Source of the DNA: Plantactinospora mayteni
Lineage (GTDB): Bacteria > Actinomycetota > Actinomycetes > Mycobacteriales > Micromonosporaceae
Direction: 5' to 3'
Assembly: GCF_016862935.1 (NCBI RefSeq)
Contig: NZ_BONX01000011.1
Coordinates: forward strand, 62,001 to 126,000
Length of the DNA stretch: 64,000 nt
This document shows positions 42,500 to 52,970 of this stretch, one piece after another. The position numbers were made by a program, and so were the translations under genes. How positions within the stretch are numbered: position 1 is the stretch's first letter; every line of letters starts with the position of its first letter. A model generated the notes under the pieces. That model saw only the letters and a list, made by a program, of their open reading frames with translations. It was not told the origin of the DNA and did no database searches.

Positions 42500-43250
42500 G
42501 GGCCGGTTCGCGGCCGGCGGCCGGCTGGCACTGACCACCTTCACCGTCGCGCCGCTGCGGGCCGGTCGGGTCGACCGCGCCTCCGCCGGTACGGCGATGA
42601 CCCTCGCCCCGCTGGTCGGCGCGCTACTCGGGCTGCTCCTCGCCGGGGTGCTCGGCGGGCTGGGGGCGATCGCCCCGCCGCTGGTCGCCGGTGGGGTGAC
42701 CGTGGCGGTGGCGGCGCTGCTGACCAGAGGGCTGCACCTGGACGGGCTGGCCGACACCGTTGACGCGCTCGGGTCGTACCGCTCCGGGGACGAGGCGCTG
42801 CGGATCATGCGGCAGCCGGACGTCGGCCCGTTCGGGGTGACCGCGCTACTCCTCGTACTCCTGCTCCAGGCGGCGTCGTTCGCGGCGCTGGCCGCCCGGC
42901 CGTGGACGGCGCTGGCCGCCGGGGCCGCGACCGGCCGGCTGGCGGTGAGCTGGGCCTGCCGGCGCGGTGTCCCGGCGGCCCGCCCGGAGGGGCTCGGCGC
43001 GCTGGTGGCCGGTACCGTCGGCCCGGCCGCGCTGGTCGGGCTCTCGGCCGGAGTGGCGCTGCTCGCCGTGCCGGCGGTGCCGGGCCGCCCCTGGCAGGGG
43101 CCGCTCGCGGTCGCCGTGGCGCTGGCCGGCACGCTGCTGCTGGTCCGGCACGTGGTACGCCGGCTCGGCGGCATCACCGGCGACGTGCTCGGCGCCGTCG
43201 TCGAACTCGGCAGCACGCTGTTCTACCTGGGTGTCGTGCTGACCGGCTGA
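42492..43250 (+). CDS. cobS: Adenosylcobinamide-GDP ribazoletransferase
   Basis: A 252-residue membrane enzyme that joins GDP-cobinamide and alpha-ribazole, the last main step of cobalamin synthesis. The family motif RGLHLDGLADTVDALGSYRSGDEAL and the RIMRQPDVGPFGV segment are clear, with about six membrane helices. The GTG at 42492 overlaps the cobUT stop; a GTG at 42459 would add 11 residues. Confidence 0.93.
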   Translation: MSEGRFAAGGRLALTTFTVAPLRAGRVDRASAGTAMTLAPLVGALLGLLLAGVLGGLGAIAPPLVAGGVTVAVAALLTRGLHLDGLADTVDALGSYRSGDEALRIMRQPDVGPFGVTALLLVLLLQAASFAALAARPWTALAAGAATGRLAVSWACRRGVPAARPEGLGALVAGTVGPAALVGLSAGVALLAVPAVPGRPWQGPLAVAVALAGTLLLVRHVVRRLGGITGDVLGAVVELGSTLFYLGVVLTG

Positions 43251-43258
43251 CCGGACCG

Positions 43259-43279
43259 GCGAACGCGGGTAGCGTTCGC
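43259..43279 (+). terminator. Hairpin just after cobS
   Basis: GCGAACGC (43259-43266), loop GGGTA, GCGTTCGC (43272-43279): a perfect 8-base-pair stem 8 bases beyond the cobS stop, followed by GAAAAGG rather than a T-run. It contains TAGCGT and might instead be an operator for the next gene. Confidence 0.5.
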
Positions 43280-43335
43280 GAAAAGGACACCAGCACGATT
43301 ACCAGGCCGACAGATCGGTCGAGCGGGGGAACGTA

Positions 43336-44628
43336 ATGCTCATCACGGACGATTTCCTGCCCGTGCCGGTCCCGGAGTCGTTGACCGCGACCTACCTGGT
43401 GCCCACCACCGGCCAGGTCGACCCGGCCCCGGCCGAGGCGGTGGCGGCGCTCGGCGGCCGGCTCCCCGGGCCGGTGCACGACCTGGCCCGGCAGATGCTG
43501 GACAGCCCGCTCATGACGGTCGACACCCGGCCGATCGCCGAGTTCCCGCACCTGCCGCCGGACCTGCTCACCGCGTTCGGGGCCACCGACACCCAGTTGG
43601 CCCGGCTGGACGCCGCCACCGACCTGGTGGTGGTACAGGCCAGCTACCGGCCCGGCTGGCCGCCCGCGCACGAGTGGGCGGCCCGTACGGTCGCCTGTGC
43701 CATCGCCGAGTCCCTCGGTGCCGACGTGGTGGACGTCTTCGCGTTGCAGTTCCTCGACCCGGCCACCGCGCTGCGCTCGCTGCCCGACGCCGAGGGCCGG
43801 GTACGCCTGATCGACTGGGTGCTGGTGCCGTACTCGTCGGACGACGGCGGGCTCTGGTTCACCACCAAGGGGCTGCGCCGGTTCGGGCTGCTGGAGTTGC
43901 AGGCGCAGGGGGTGCCGACGCACCTGACCCGGGCCTGGGGCGCGGTGATGACCGGGGTGGCCCGACGGCTGCTCCGGGCCTGGACCGACGGGCTCACCGA
44001 CAGCGAGGTGCCGGCCTTCGTCCAGTTGCCGGTGGTCACCTCGGTCAGCGGGCACGACATCGCGGTGGCGTACGGCAACCCGCAGCAGCACGACACCACC
44101 GGCCCGGCGGCGCTGCGGCTGGAACTCGATCCGGCCACCGACCCGGACGCCGACTCGTTCCTGACCCTGCTGCCGCCGGTCGGCCACCCCGGCCCGACCG
44201 GGCGATACTTCGCCGCGGTCTGCGCCGCCCTGTTCGGTGCCGCCGCCCAGTCCGACGTCCGGTACGCCCGGCCGGACGACGCGATGGCCCGGGCCATCGC
44301 CACCGCCCGGGACGGCTTGCCCGGCATCCGGGAGCGGTTCCTCGCCGACACCCTGCCGGACGGCGTCCAGTTGCTGGTCAAGTACGGCCTGCCGACCGAC
44401 GAGGGGCCGGAGTTCGTCTGGGCCGGGGTCACCTCGTGGGCGACCCCGGAGCGGATCGTCGGCGCGAGCGCCTGCGACGCCACGGCCGATCCGGCGGTCC
44501 GGGTCGGCCAGCCCGTCGTGGTGGACGCCGTCGACGTGGTCGACTGGGCCCTGCTGGACGGCAGCGGGGTGATCGAGGGCGGCTGGACGCAGGCCGTACT
44601 CGACGCCGGCGACCGCTCCCAACGCTGA
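43336..44628 (+). CDS. DUF2314-containing protein
   Basis: A 430-residue soluble protein. The first 300 residues resemble DUF4261-like proteins (DLVVVQASYRPGWPPAHEW; GLWFTTKGLRRFGLLELQA), and the C-terminal 100 residues (EFVWAGVTSW ... RVGQPVVVDAVDVVDWALLD) look like a DUF2314 domain. Neither has a known activity. The ATG at 43336 has GGGGGAA upstream. A strong bidirectional terminator follows. Confidence 0.75.
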   Translation: MLITDDFLPVPVPESLTATYLVPTTGQVDPAPAEAVAALGGRLPGPVHDLARQMLDSPLMTVDTRPIAEFPHLPPDLLTAFGATDTQLARLDAATDLVVVQASYRPGWPPAHEWAARTVACAIAESLGADVVDVFALQFLDPATALRSLPDAEGRVRLIDWVLVPYSSDDGGLWFTTKGLRRFGLLELQAQGVPTHLTRAWGAVMTGVARRLLRAWTDGLTDSEVPAFVQLPVVTSVSGHDIAVAYGNPQQHDTTGPAALRLELDPATDPDADSFLTLLPPVGHPGPTGRYFAAVCAALFGAAAQSDVRYARPDDAMARAIATARDGLPGIRERFLADTLPDGVQLLVKYGLPTDEGPEFVWAGVTSWATPERIVGASACDATADPAVRVGQPVVVDAVDVVDWALLDGSGVIEGGWTQAVLDAGDRSQR

Positions 44629-44670
44629 CCCGCCGGCCGCGCCCCCACCCTGCGAACCCCCCGCCCCCGG

Positions 44671-44716
44671 ATTGGGGAATCTCGACGGGGTGCAGACCCC
44701 ACTGGGATTCCCCAAT
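44671..44716. terminator. Bidirectional terminator between DUF2314 gene and gcvT
   Basis: ATTGGGGAATC (44671-44681) pairs perfectly with GATTCCCCAAT (44706-44716), and GGGGT/ACCCC form an inner stem. The closing A/T bases give short A and T runs on either strand. Confidence 0.85.
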
Positions 44717-44777
44717 GTCGAGCGGGCCGGGGCCGAGGCCGGACGGGAGGGCGGGACGAGGGCGAGGCGGTGGGGTG

Positions 44778-45965
44778 TTACTTCACCGAGGGTTGGACGA
44801 AGGGTGGGCGGACGATGCGCATCGCGGCGCGGCGGCCTCGGACGTCGACCTCGACCTCGTCGTCCTGGCCCAGGCCGGCGGCGCTGTCGAGCAGGGCGAG
44901 GGCGATGCCAGCCTTCCGAGTGGGCGAGAAGGTGCCGCTGGTGACCGTGCCGACGGGCGTACCGTCGGCGGCGAGCACCGTCATGCCCGGCCGGGGGATG
45001 CCCCGGTCCAGCGCCAGCAGCCCCCACAGGGTGCGCCGGGGCCCGGCCGCCTTCTCGGCGAGCAGGGCGTCCCGGCCCCAGAACGCCGGCTTGTCCCAGC
45101 CGACCGCCCAGCCCGCCCGGGCCTGCACCGGGGTGATCTCCGGGGAGAGGTCCTGGCCGTGCAGCGGGTAGCCCATCTCGGTACGCAGGGTGTCCCGGGC
45201 GCCCAGCCCGCAGGCGCGGATCCCGTACGGCTCGCCGGCCGCCAGCAGCGCGTCCCAGACCGTGGTCGCCGCCTCGGCCGGGACCACCAGTTCGTACCCG
45301 TGCTCGCCGGTGTAACCGGTCCGGCAGACCACCAGTGACACCAGGTCTCCGTCCGGGGTGGCCGCCCCGGCGGTGGAGAGGCCGAGTTCGGCGGTGGAGA
45401 AGCTCATGTAGCCGTGTCCGGTCGGCAGTCCGAGGGTGCCCAGCAGTTCGGCCGAGCGCGGCCCCTGCACCGCCAGTACGGCGTACGCCTCGTGTTCGTC
45501 GGTCACGGTGATCCCGGCCGGGGCGGCGGCGCGGAGCCGGCGTACCACCTCTGCGGTGTTGGCGGCGTTCGGGATCAGGAAGACGTGCTCGGGGCCGTGC
45601 AGGTAGGCGATGATGTCGTCCAGTACCCCGCCGGTGACCTCGTCGCAGCAGAGCGTGTACTGCGCCCGTCCCGGCCCGATCCGGCCCAGGTCGTTGCTGA
45701 GGCAGGCGTTGACGAAGTCGGCCGCCCCCGGGCCGGTGACCCGGGCCTTGCCCAGGTGGGAGACGTCGAACACACCGACCCCGGTACGCACCGCGGTGTG
45801 CTCCCGGAGGACTCCGCCACCGGCGTACTCCAGCGGCATGGACCAGCCGCCGAAGGCGGCGAACTTGGCGCCGAGCGCGGCGTGCCGCTCGTGCAGCGGC
45901 GATCGGCGGAGTGCGTCGGCGGGAGGTTCCGGGGTCTCGCCGGTCACCTGGGTCGGGTCGGTCAT
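44778..45965 (-). CDS. gcvT: Glycine cleavage system T protein (aminomethyltransferase)
   Basis: A 395-residue tetrahydrofolate-dependent enzyme that takes the aminomethyl group from lipoylated Gcv[79 protein letters not shown] and [20 protein letters not shown] are all diagnostic. It depends on the lipoate made by LipB/LipA and on Lpd, all encoded in this window. The ATG at 45965 is leaderless. Confidence 0.96.
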   Translation of the reverse strand: MTDPTQVTGETPEPPADALRRSPLHERHAALGAKFAAFGGWSMPLEYAGGGVLREHTAVRTGVGVFDVSHLGKARVTGPGAADFVNACLSNDLGRIGPGRAQYTLCCDEVTGGVLDDIIAYLHGPEHVFLIPNAANTAEVVRRLRAAAPAGITVTDEHEAYAVLAVQGPRSAELLGTLGLPTGHGYMSFSTAELGLSTAGAATPDGDLVSLVVCRTGYTGEHGYELVVPAEAATTVWDALLAAGEPYGIRACGLGARDTLRTEMGYPLHGQDLSPEITPVQARAGWAVGWDKPAFWGRDALLAEKAAGPRRTLWGLLALDRGIPRPGMTVLAADGTPVGTVTSGTFSPTRKAGIALALLDSAAGLGQDDEVEVDVRGRRAAMRIVRPPFVQPSVK

Positions 45966-45978
45966 GGGTCGCAACCTA
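45963..45978 (-). promoter_or_regulatory. Leaderless promoter of gcvT
   Basis: On the minus strand TAGGTT (45973-45978) is followed by 7 bases and the ATG starting at 45965. A glycine riboswitch is therefore unlikely at this locus. Confidence 0.65.
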
Positions 45979-46057
45979 CCTGCGAGCCGGCTCATGGTTA
46001 GCATCGGCGGGACCCGTCCGGCGGACCGTCGGCGGGACAGCCCATTCGTCCGGCGGG

Positions 46058-46063
46058 TAGGTT
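46058..46063 (+). promoter_or_regulatory. Candidate -10 box of pepA
   Basis: TAGGTT at 46058-46063 would start transcription near 46070 and give a 58-base leader before the GTG at 46128. Confidence 0.4.
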
Positions 46064-46127
46064 GCGCCGGAGACCACTTCGCCGGGCCGCAACCAGGCGG
46101 CCGGCCACGCCCGTCCGGAGCCGCGCA

Positions 46128-47711
46128 GTGACATCGCCCAGCACCAGCCTCAGCCTGGTCGACACCGACCCCGCCGAACTCGCCGTCGACGCCATCGTCA
46201 TCGGCTTGCACAGCCAGACGGTGCAGGACGTGGGTCCCGCCGCGGACTTCGCCGGAACCCTGCTCCTCGCGACCGGCGCGGAGAGTATCGCCGCAGCGTT
46301 CGACGGCCGGCTGACGGAGACCCTGGCGCTGCTCGGTGCCACCGGCAGCCCGGGCGAGGTGATCAAGCTGGCCACCCTGGGCACCATCACGGCGCCGCTG
46401 GTCGCCGCCGTCGGGCTCGGCCCCGAGCCGACCGGTGCGGCCCCGGCACCGGAGACCCTGCGCCGGGCCGCCGCCGCGGCCGTCCGGGCGCTGGCCGGCG
46501 CCGAGCGGGTCGCGCTGACCCTGCCGGTACCCGACGACGAGGACGGCCCGGCCGCGCTGCGCGCCACCGCCGAGGGTGCGCTGCTCGGGGCGTACCGGTT
46601 CGCCGGCTACAAGACCCGGCCGCAGCCGACCCGCCGCCCGCCGGTGGCCGCGATCGCGGTGCACGTGCCGGACGCCGGTGACGACCGGGCCCGGGCGGAG
46701 ATCACCCGGGCCGGTGTGGTGGCCCGGGCGGTCGCCCGGACCCGGGACTGGGTGAACACGGCCCCGAACGAGCTGCGCCCGCCGTCCTTCGCCGACTCGG
46801 TGGCCGCCGCCGCCCGGGAGGCGGGACTCGGCGTGGAGGTCCTCGACGAGCAGGCGCTCGCCGACGGCGGCTACGGCGGCATCCTGGCCGTCGGGCTCGG
46901 CTCGGAGGCGCCGCCCCGGCTGGTGAAGCTCTCCTACGACCCGGCCGCCGCCGGTGCCGACGGGTCGGTGAAGCGGCTCGCGCTGGTGGGCAAGGGCATC
47001 ACCTTCGACACCGGCGGTGTCTCGATCAAGCCGGCCCAGGGCATGTGGGAGATGAAGTCCGACATGGCCGGCGCGGCGGCGGTCGCCGCCACCATGCTGG
47101 CGATCGCCGAGCTGAAGCCGGCGGTCGCGGTCACCGGATACCTGCCGATGGCCGAGAACATGCCGTCGGCCACCGCGTACCGGCCGGGCGACGTGGTGAC
47201 GATGTTCAACGGCAAGCGGGTCGAGGTGCTGAACACCGACGCCGAGGGCCGGATGGTGCTCGGCGACGCGATGGCCCGGGCCTGTGCGGACGGCTGCGAC
47301 TACCTGGTCGAAACCTCCACGCTGACCGGCGGCCAGGTAGTCGCGCTCGGCAAGCGGGTGGCCGGGGTGATGGGGAGTACCGAGCTGTGCCAGCGGGTCC
47401 AGCAGGCCGGTGACGCGGCCGGCGAGCCGGCCTGGCCGATGCCGCTGCCGGACGACGTCCGGAAGGGAATGGACTCCGAGGTCGCGGACATCTCGCAGGT
47501 CAACGCGACGATGGACCGGGCCGGCCACATGCTCCAGGGCGGGGTCTTCCTGCGCGAGTTCGTCGCCGACGAGGTGCCGTGGGCGCACATCGACATCGCC
47601 GGGCCGAGCTACCACGCGGGCGAGCCGACCGGGTACTGGACCAAGGGCGGCACCGGAGTGCCGGTGCGTACCCTGCTGGAGCTGGTCGACGACATCGCCG
47701 CGAACGACTGA
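46128..47711 (+). CDS. pepA: Leucyl aminopeptidase
   Basis: A 527-residue M17 family enzyme. [26 protein letters not shown] has metal-binding and lysine residues, and [19 protein letters not shown] is the M17 signature with further metal ligands. The N-terminal 170 residues form the macro-like domain. It should form a cytoplasmic hexamer that removes N-terminal residues from peptides. It is divergent from gcvT, as in M. tuberculosis (Rv2211c and Rv2213 lie close together). GTG at 46128. Confidence 0.94.
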   Translation: MTSPSTSLSLVDTDPAELAVDAIVIGLHSQTVQDVGPAADFAGTLLLATGAESIAAAFDGRLTETLALLGATGSPGEVIKLATLGTITAPLVAAVGLGPEPTGAAPAPETLRRAAAAAVRALAGAERVALTLPVPDDEDGPAALRATAEGALLGAYRFAGYKTRPQPTRRPPVAAIAVHVPDAGDDRARAEITRAGVVARAVARTRDWVNTAPNELRPPSFADSVAAAAREAGLGVEVLDEQALADGGYGGILAVGLGSEAPPRLVKLSYDPAAAGADGSVKRLALVGKGITFDTGGVSIKPAQGMWEMKSDMAGAAAVAATMLAIAELKPAVAVTGYLPMAENMPSATAYRPGDVVTMFNGKRVEVLNTDAEGRMVLGDAMARACADGCDYLVETSTLTGGQVVALGKRVAGVMGSTELCQRVQQAGDAAGEPAWPMPLPDDVRKGMDSEVADISQVNATMDRAGHMLQGGVFLREFVADEVPWAHIDIAGPSYHAGEPTGYWTKGGTGVPVRTLLELVDDIAAND

Positions 47712-47723
47712 TCCGGGCCGGCT

Positions 47724-47748
47724 CCCGGCCCCGCCGCGCGGGGCCGGG
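47724..47748. terminator. Bidirectional terminator after pepA
   Basis: CCCGGCCCCGC (47724-47734), loop CGC, GCGGGGCCGGG (47738-47748), with outer GGCCGG/CGGCCG pairing, between convergent genes. Confidence 0.8.
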
Positions 47749-47757
47749 CTCGGCCGG

Positions 47758-48081
47758 TCAGCCCGTGGTCCGCTTGCGGCGCTCGTTGAAGTCGCGCATC
47801 CGCTGCGGATAGCCGACCAGCCGGACGTCGTAGACCGGGATCGCCAGTTTGTGGGCGAACCGCCGGGCGCCGTCCGGGCCGTCGATCCGGCGCCGGGTCC
47901 ATTCACCGTCGTGCGCGATCAGCATGACGGTGGTCTCGGTCACGGTCGTCCGGGGCTCGATGAACGCCTCGACACCGCGCTTCGACCGGACGAACTGTTC
48001 AAGATGGTCAAGATCCGCACGGCTGGCGGGACGATCACCCGCCGCGACAACCGCCTTCTTGCGTCGGCGAAACCAGGCCAA
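47758..48081 (-). CDS. Conserved actinobacterial small protein next to pepA
   Basis: A 107-residue basic protein: [20 protein letters not shown], then [40 protein letters not shown] and [15 protein letters not shown]. It is conserved beside pepA/lpd in actinobacteria as I recall, sometimes annotated loosely as an oxidoreductase, but I see no cofactor motif. The TTG at 48081 is chosen because GGAGAGGG lies just upstream and conservation appears to begin here; a longer frame to 48258 is possible but overlaps the lpd promoter region. Confidence 0.7.
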   Translation of the reverse strand: MAWFRRRKKAVVAAGDRPASRADLDHLEQFVRSKRGVEAFIEPRTTVTETTVMLIAHDGEWTRRRIDGPDGARRFAHKLAIPVYDVRLVGYPQRMRDFNERRKRTTG

Positions 48082-48350
48082 CCCGACCCTCTCCTCCCCG
48101 GCACGCCGCCCTGCGGCGAAAGTGGCGACTTCCGCGGCAAGCGTACGTCCCGACGACGTGTCCTTGGGCACCTCGGTACGCGGCCCGCTTCCACTAGTGA
48201 CAAGATGACCGAGGTGGGCGGTCCCCGGTCCCAACTGGTAAGTCCGGAGAAAGTCCACGCCCCGCCGGCCGGAGAACCCGACCGGGGGCGGCGGTATGCC
48301 CGGTTGACCGGCATCACCCTCGTAGCAGCGACGCGACCTGGGAGTTAACT

Positions 48351-49739
48351 GTGAGCGAGCCGAACGGCGGAACGTTCGATGTCGTCATCCTCGGAGGTGG
48401 CAGCGGCGGGTACGCGGCGGCGCTGCGCGCCGCCCAACTGGACCTCTCGGTCGCGATGATCGAGAAGGGCAAGGTCGGCGGCACCTGCCTGCACAACGGC
48501 TGCATCCCTACCAAGGCGCTGCTGCACGCGGCGGAGATCGCCGACCAGACCCGCGAGTCGGAGCAGTTCGGCGTCAAGGCCGAGCTGGTCGGCATCGACA
48601 TGCCCGGCGTCAACGCCTACAAGGACGGCGTGATCTCGCGGCTCTACAAGGGCCTGCAAGGGCTGATCAAGGGCGCCAAGATCACGCTGGTCGAGGGCGA
48701 GGGCAGGCTCGTCTCCGCCGACACCGTCGAGGTGGCCGGCACCCGCTACACCGGCCGCAACATCATCCTGGCCACCGGCTCGTACGCCCGGACCCTGCCC
48801 GGTCTGGAGATCGACGGCGAGCGGGTGATCACCAGTGACCACGCGCTGACCCTGGACCGGGTACCGACCTCGGCGATCGTGCTCGGCGGCGGCGTGATCG
48901 GCGTCGAGTTCGCCAGCGTCTGGAAGTCCTTCGGGGTCGACGTCACGATCATCGAGGCGCTGCCCCGACTGGTGGCGGCCGAGGACGAGGAGTCCTCCAA
49001 GGCGCTGGAGCGAGCGTTCCGCAAGCGCGGCATCGGGTTCAAGACCGGCAAGCGCTTCGAGAAAGTGGAGCACACCGAGAAGGGCGTCAGGGTCACCATC
49101 GAGGGCGGCGAGACCGTCGAGGCCGAGGTACTGCTCGTCGCGGTCGGCCGTGGCCCGAACACCGCCAACCTCGGTTACGAGCAGCAGGGCGTCAAGCTCG
49201 ACCGGGGCTTCGTGCTCACCGACGAGCGGCTGCGTACCGGCGTGCCGAACGTCTACGCGGTCGGCGACATCGTGCCCGGCCTCCAGCTCGCGCACCGGGG
49301 CTTCCAGCAGGGCATCTTCGTGGCCGAGGAGATCGCCGGCCGCAACCCCGCCGTGATCGACGAGAACGGCATCCCCCGGGTCACCTACTCCGACCCGGAG
49401 CTTGCCTCGGTCGGGCTCACCGAGGCCCGGGCCAAGGAGCAGTACGGCGCCGACAAGGTGAAGACCTACAACTACAACCTCGGTGGCAACGGCAAGAGCC
49501 AGATCCTCAAGACCGCCGGCTTCGTCAAGCTGGTCCGGGTCGACGACGGTCCCGTGGTCGGCGTGCACATGGTCGGCGCCCGAGTCGGCGAGCTGGTCGG
49601 CGAGGCGCAGCTCATCTTCAACTGGGAGGCGTACCCGGCCGAGGTGGCGCAGCTCATCCACGCCCACCCCACCCAGAGCGAGGCGCTCGGCGAAGCCCAC
49701 CTGGCCCTGGCCGGCAAGCCGCTGCACGCACACGCCTGA
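48351..49739 (+). CDS. lpdA: Dihydrolipoyl dehydrogenase
   Basis: A 462-residue flavoprotein disulfide reductase. [20 protein letters not shown] binds [20 protein letters not shown] has the redox disulfide, [13 protein letters not shown] binds [24 protein letters not shown] is the second FAD site and [15 protein letters not shown] holds the catalytic His-Glu pair. It is the E3 subunit for the 2-oxoglutarate dehydrogenase complex and the glycine cleavage system. It sits 70 bases upstream of sucB. GTG at 48351 with GGGAG upstream. Confidence 0.96.
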   Translation: MSEPNGGTFDVVILGGGSGGYAAALRAAQLDLSVAMIEKGKVGGTCLHNGCIPTKALLHAAEIADQTRESEQFGVKAELVGIDMPGVNAYKDGVISRLYKGLQGLIKGAKITLVEGEGRLVSADTVEVAGTRYTGRNIILATGSYARTLPGLEIDGERVITSDHALTLDRVPTSAIVLGGGVIGVEFASVWKSFGVDVTIIEALPRLVAAEDEESSKALERAFRKRGIGFKTGKRFEKVEHTEKGVRVTIEGGETVEAEVLLVAVGRGPNTANLGYEQQGVKLDRGFVLTDERLRTGVPNVYAVGDIVPGLQLAHRGFQQGIFVAEEIAGRNPAVIDENGIPRVTYSDPELASVGLTEARAKEQYGADKVKTYNYNLGGNGKSQILKTAGFVKLVRVDDGPVVGVHMVGARVGELVGEAQLIFNWEAYPAEVAQLIHAHPTQSEALGEAHLALAGKPLHAHA

Positions 49740-49809
49740 CCACAGAATCTCCGCGCCGCCCGGCGACAACCGGGCCAGGATCGCACAGGCCACGAAGGAG
49801 TCGTTAAAG

Positions 49810-51630
49810 ATGCCGGTATCGGTCACCATGCCCCGGCTGGGCGAGAGCGTCACTGAGGGCACCGTCACCCGGTGGCTGAAGCAGGAGGGCGACCGGGTCG
49901 AGGTCGACGAGCCCCTGCTCGAGGTTTCCACCGACAAGGTCGACACCGAGATCCCCTCCCCGGCGGCCGGCGTGCTGGCCCGGATCGTGGTGAGCGAGGA
50001 CGAGACCGCGGAGGTCGGCAGTGAGCTGGCGGTGATCGACGGCGACGGTGGGCCGGGCGGCGAGGCCCGGCCGGCCCAGCCGGAGCCGGCCGAGCCCGAG
50101 CCCTCCCCGGCCGAGGCCGCCCCGTCGGCCGAGGTGGCGGAGCCGGCCAGTCAGCCGGAGCAGCCCGAGCCGGAGACCGTCGCGGCGCAGACCGCGCCGG
50201 CCGGCGACTCGGGCACCGTCGTCAAGCTGCCGGCGCTGGGCGAGAGCGTCACCGAGGGCACCGTGACCCGCTGGCTGAAGGAGGTCGGCGACACCGTCGA
50301 GGCCGACGAGCCGCTGGTCGAGGTCTCCACCGACAAGGTGGACACCGAGATCCCCTCCCCGGTCGCCGGCACCCTGCTGGAGATCCGGGTCGGCCAGGAC
50401 GAGACCGCGCCGGTCGGCGCCGACCTGGCGGTGATCGGGGTCGCCGGCGGCGCCGCACCGGCGAAGCCCGCCCCCGAGGCCGCGAAGCCGGCCCCCGCCC
50501 CCGAGCCCGCGAAGCCGGCGGCGGAGCCGGCCCGGCCGGCGGCACCGGCGGCCGGTGCGTCCTACCAGACTCCGGCACCGGAGACCGAGCGTTCCGCGCA
50601 GCCGGTCCGGACCGAGCAGGCGGCCCAGCCAGCCCCGGCGCCCACCCCGGCCCCCACGCCGGCTCCGGCACCATCCGGCGAGAACGGTGCCGGGTACGTC
50701 ACCCCGCTGGTCCGCAAGCTCGCCAGTGACCAGGGCGTCGACCTCGCCACGGTCAGCGGTACCGGGGTCGGTGGCCGGATCCGCAAGCAGGACGTACTCG
50801 AGGCGGCGGAGCGGGCCCGCGCAGCGGCACAGGCCCGGGCCGCCCAGCCGGCCGCGGAGGCCGCCGCTCCGGCCGTACCCGCGGCGAAGGCGGCACCGAG
50901 CCCGCTGCGGGGCAGCACCCAGAAGCTGCCCCGGATCCGCGCGGTCATCGCCAGGCGGATGCAGGAGTCGCTGCACGAGATGGCGCAGCTCACCACGGTC
51001 GTCGAGGTGGACGTCACCAGGGTCGCCCGGCTGCGGGCCAAGGCCAAGGACACGTTCTTCCAGCGGCACGGGGTCAAGCTGTCGTTCCTGCCGTTCTTCG
51101 CGCTGGCCGCCGTCGAGGCGTTGCAGACCTACCCGGTGGTCAACGCCCGGATGGACCTCGACGGTGGGACGATCACCTATCCGGAGGCGGAGCACCTCGG
51201 GATCGCGGTGGACACCGAGCGCGGCCTGATGGTGCCGGTGATCCACAACGCCGGTGACCTGAACCTGGCCGGGATCGCCCGGCGGGTCGCGGACCTCGCC
51301 GAGCGGACCCGAACCAACAAGATCAACCCGGACGAGATCGCCGGTGCGACCTTCACGCTGACCAACACCGGCAGCCGGGGTGCGCTCTTCGACACCCCGA
51401 TCGTCCCGGCGCCGCAGTCGGCGATGCTCGGCACCGGCGCGGTGGTCAAGCGTCCGATGGTGGTCACCGACCCGCAGCTCGGCGAGGTGATCGCGCCGCG
51501 CTCGATGGTCTACCTGGCGCTCTCCTACGACCACCGGCTGGTCGACGGCGCGGACGCCGCCCGGTTCCTGACCGCGATCAAGGAGCGGCTGGAGGCCGGC
51601 CAGTTCGAGGCCGAACTCGGGCTGTCCTGA
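49810..51630 (+). CDS. sucB: 2-oxoacid dehydrogenase E2 (dihydrolipoamide succinyltransferase)
   Basis: A 606-residue E2. It has two lipoyl domains (about 1-78 and 135-215), each with [14 protein letters not shown] and the lipoylated Lys, joined by Ala-Pro-Glu linkers. A peripheral-subunit-binding domain follows near 298-335 ([34 protein letters not shown]). The catalytic domain ends with [15 protein letters not shown], which has the HxxxDG motif. M. tuberculosis DlaT (Rv2215) is the homologue and serves the pyruvate complex there. The ATG at 49810 has AAGGAG 9 bases upstream. A long terminator hairpin follows. Confidence 0.95.
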   Translation: MPVSVTMPRLGESVTEGTVTRWLKQEGDRVEVDEPLLEVSTDKVDTEIPSPAAGVLARIVVSEDETAEVGSELAVIDGDGGPGGEARPAQPEPAEPEPSPAEAAPSAEVAEPASQPEQPEPETVAAQTAPAGDSGTVVKLPALGESVTEGTVTRWLKEVGDTVEADEPLVEVSTDKVDTEIPSPVAGTLLEIRVGQDETAPVGADLAVIGVAGGAAPAKPAPEAAKPAPAPEPAKPAAEPARPAAPAAGASYQTPAPETERSAQPVRTEQAAQPAPAPTPAPTPAPAPSGENGAGYVTPLVRKLASDQGVDLATVSGTGVGGRIRKQDVLEAAERARAAAQARAAQPAAEAAAPAVPAAKAAPSPLRGSTQKLPRIRAVIARRMQESLHEMAQLTTVVEVDVTRVARLRAKAKDTFFQRHGVKLSFLPFFALAAVEALQTYPVVNARMDLDGGTITYPEAEHLGIAVDTERGLMVPVIHNAGDLNLAGIARRVADLAERTRTNKINPDEIAGATFTLTNTGSRGALFDTPIVPAPQSAMLGTGAVVKRPMVVTDPQLGEVIAPRSMVYLALSYDHRLVDGADAARFLTAIKERLEAGQFEAELGLS

Positions 51631-51645
51631 CCGCACCAACGCGTC

Positions 51646-51682
51646 GTGCGGGGCGTCCGGCCGTCGGCCGGGCGCCCCGCAC
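51646..51682 (+). terminator. lpdA-sucB terminator
   Basis: GTGCGGGGCGTCCGGCC (51646-51662), loop GTC, GGCCGGGCGCCCCGCAC (51666-51682): a 17-base-pair stem with a single G-T wobble, followed by ccgtttcc, 15 bases beyond the sucB stop. Confidence 0.85.
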
Positions 51683-51747
51683 CCGTTTCCGTCGGACGCC
51701 GGCTGCGCGACGACGCCGTTGCGGACCGCGTGGGCGAAGATACGGAG

Positions 51748-52650
51748 ATGCGTATCCTGATCGCCGGCGCGTCCGGCTGGCTCGGCACCCGTCTGACCGA
51801 TCGGCTCCGGGCGGCGGAGCACGACGTCGTCCGGCTGGTCCGGCGCCCGGCGCAGGGGCCGGAGGAGGTGCGCTGGGATCCGGCCGCCGGCCAACTCGAC
51901 CCGGCGGCGCTCTCCGGTGCCGACGCGGTGGTCAACCTGGCCGGCGCCAACGTCGGCGACCAGCGCTGGACCCGCGGCTTCAAGGAGATACTCCGGGCCA
52001 GCCGGGTCGACAGCACCGCGACGCTGGCCCGGGCGATCGCCGCGCTGCCGGCCGAGCGGCGTCCCCGGGCGCTGCTGAACGGCTCGGCGATCGGCTGGTA
52101 CGGCGACACCGGCGACCGTCCGGTCGAGGAGGAGGAGCCGGCCGGCGACGGTTTCATGGCCGACCTGTGCCGGGTCTGGGAGGCGGCGACCGCACCAGCC
52201 GAGCAGGCCGGGGTACGGGTGGTACGACTGCGCATCGGCCTGCCGCTGGAACACTCCGGTGGGCTGCTCAAACCGCAGCTGCTGCCGTACCGGCTCGGGA
52301 TCGCGGGCAAGTTCGGCAGCGGGCGGCAGTGGATTCCGTGGATCTCGATGGCCGACTGGCTGGCCGCGATGACCTTCCTGCTGGAGCGCGAGGAGATCGC
52401 CGGGCCGGTCAACGTCGTCGGCCCGACGCCGGTGACCAACGCCGAGTTCACCAGGGAGCTGGGCCGGGCACTGCGCCGGCCGACCGTGATGCCGGTGCCC
52501 GCGATCGCGCTGCGGATCCTGCTCGGCGAGCTGTCGGTCGAGCCGTTGCGCAGCCTCCGGGTACTGCCCGGGGTGCTGAACCGGGCCGGCTTCGCGTACC
52601 GGCATCCCGACCTGCCCAGCGCGCTGGGTGCGGCGCTGGCCGGGCGCTGA
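51748..52650 (+). CDS. TIGR01777 family SDR epimerase
   Basis: A 300-residue extended SDR/NAD-dependent epimerase-like protein. MRILIAGASGWLGTRL binds NAD(P). VVNLAGANVGDQRWTRGFK, SRVDSTATLARAI, NGSAIGWYGDTGD, LRIGLPLEHSGGLL and WIPWISMADW are TIGR01777 (YfcH-like) motifs, and a DUF1731 C-terminus follows. Function is unknown. Position after sucB and before lipB/lipA matches M. tuberculosis Rv2216. A GTG at 51730 would add six residues. Confidence 0.9.
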   Translation: MRILIAGASGWLGTRLTDRLRAAEHDVVRLVRRPAQGPEEVRWDPAAGQLDPAALSGADAVVNLAGANVGDQRWTRGFKEILRASRVDSTATLARAIAALPAERRPRALLNGSAIGWYGDTGDRPVEEEEPAGDGFMADLCRVWEAATAPAEQAGVRVVRLRIGLPLEHSGGLLKPQLLPYRLGIAGKFGSGRQWIPWISMADWLAAMTFLLEREEIAGPVNVVGPTPVTNAEFTRELGRALRRPTVMPVPAIALRILLGELSVEPLRSLRVLPGVLNRAGFAYRHPDLPSALGAALAGR

Positions 52651-52970
52651 GCGGGGCCGGAGACTGCGAATCAGCGCACGCCGGGATGCCGCAGCAGCCA
52701 GGCCCGATACTGCGAATCAGCGCACGCTGGACGCGGCACCGGCCCGGCCGGAGACTGCGGATCAGCGCACGGTGGACGCGGCACCGGCCCGGCTGGGGAA
52801 TGCGAATCAGCGCATGCTGACGGCCTAAACAGCCACCAGAAGCGAGAAGGTGTGTAAAAGTAATTTCACCTTCCGTACCGGACAAAATCTCCGGCACCGG
52901 ACGGCCGCCCGGCGGGTCCGGTCGGGAAGGCGATCCGCGCCGCGAGCGGCGCCGCCAGGCTGGAGGCTCG
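52651..52970 (+). repeat. Intergenic 45-base tandem array and AT-rich dyad
   Basis: About 320 bases. Four copies of a 45-46 base unit are marked by tgcgaatcagcgcac at 52665, 52711, 52756 and 52801. The first partly resembles the end of the epimerase gene. After the array comes an AT-rich dyad, GAAGGTG (52846-52852) and CACCTTC (52867-52873), separated by 14 bases (tgtaaaagtaattt), unusual in this GC-rich DNA and placed about 100 bases before the LPXTG gene. It may be an operator or a promoter region. Confidence 0.75.

Noticed and set aside
45966-47906. An upstream extension of the gcvT frame giving a 1042-residue protein
   Set aside because: The extra sequence is antisense to leucyl aminopeptidase and has no domain; gcvT begins at 45965 with a leaderless promoter.
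47758-48258. A 166-residue version of the small protein beside pepA
   Set aside because: The extra 59 residues start without a ribosome binding site and overlap the region just before lpdA. The TTG at 48081 has a strong site.
52665-52815. Possible CRISPR-like array
   Set aside because: The repeats are direct and 45-46 bases apart, but the spaces between the most conserved parts are themselves repeated, so there are no unique spacers, and no cas genes are present.
52853-52868. TGTAAAAGTAATTTCA as a Zur or Fur box
   Set aside because: It has only partial symmetry and an even length, unlike the 7-1-7 pattern at 54938.
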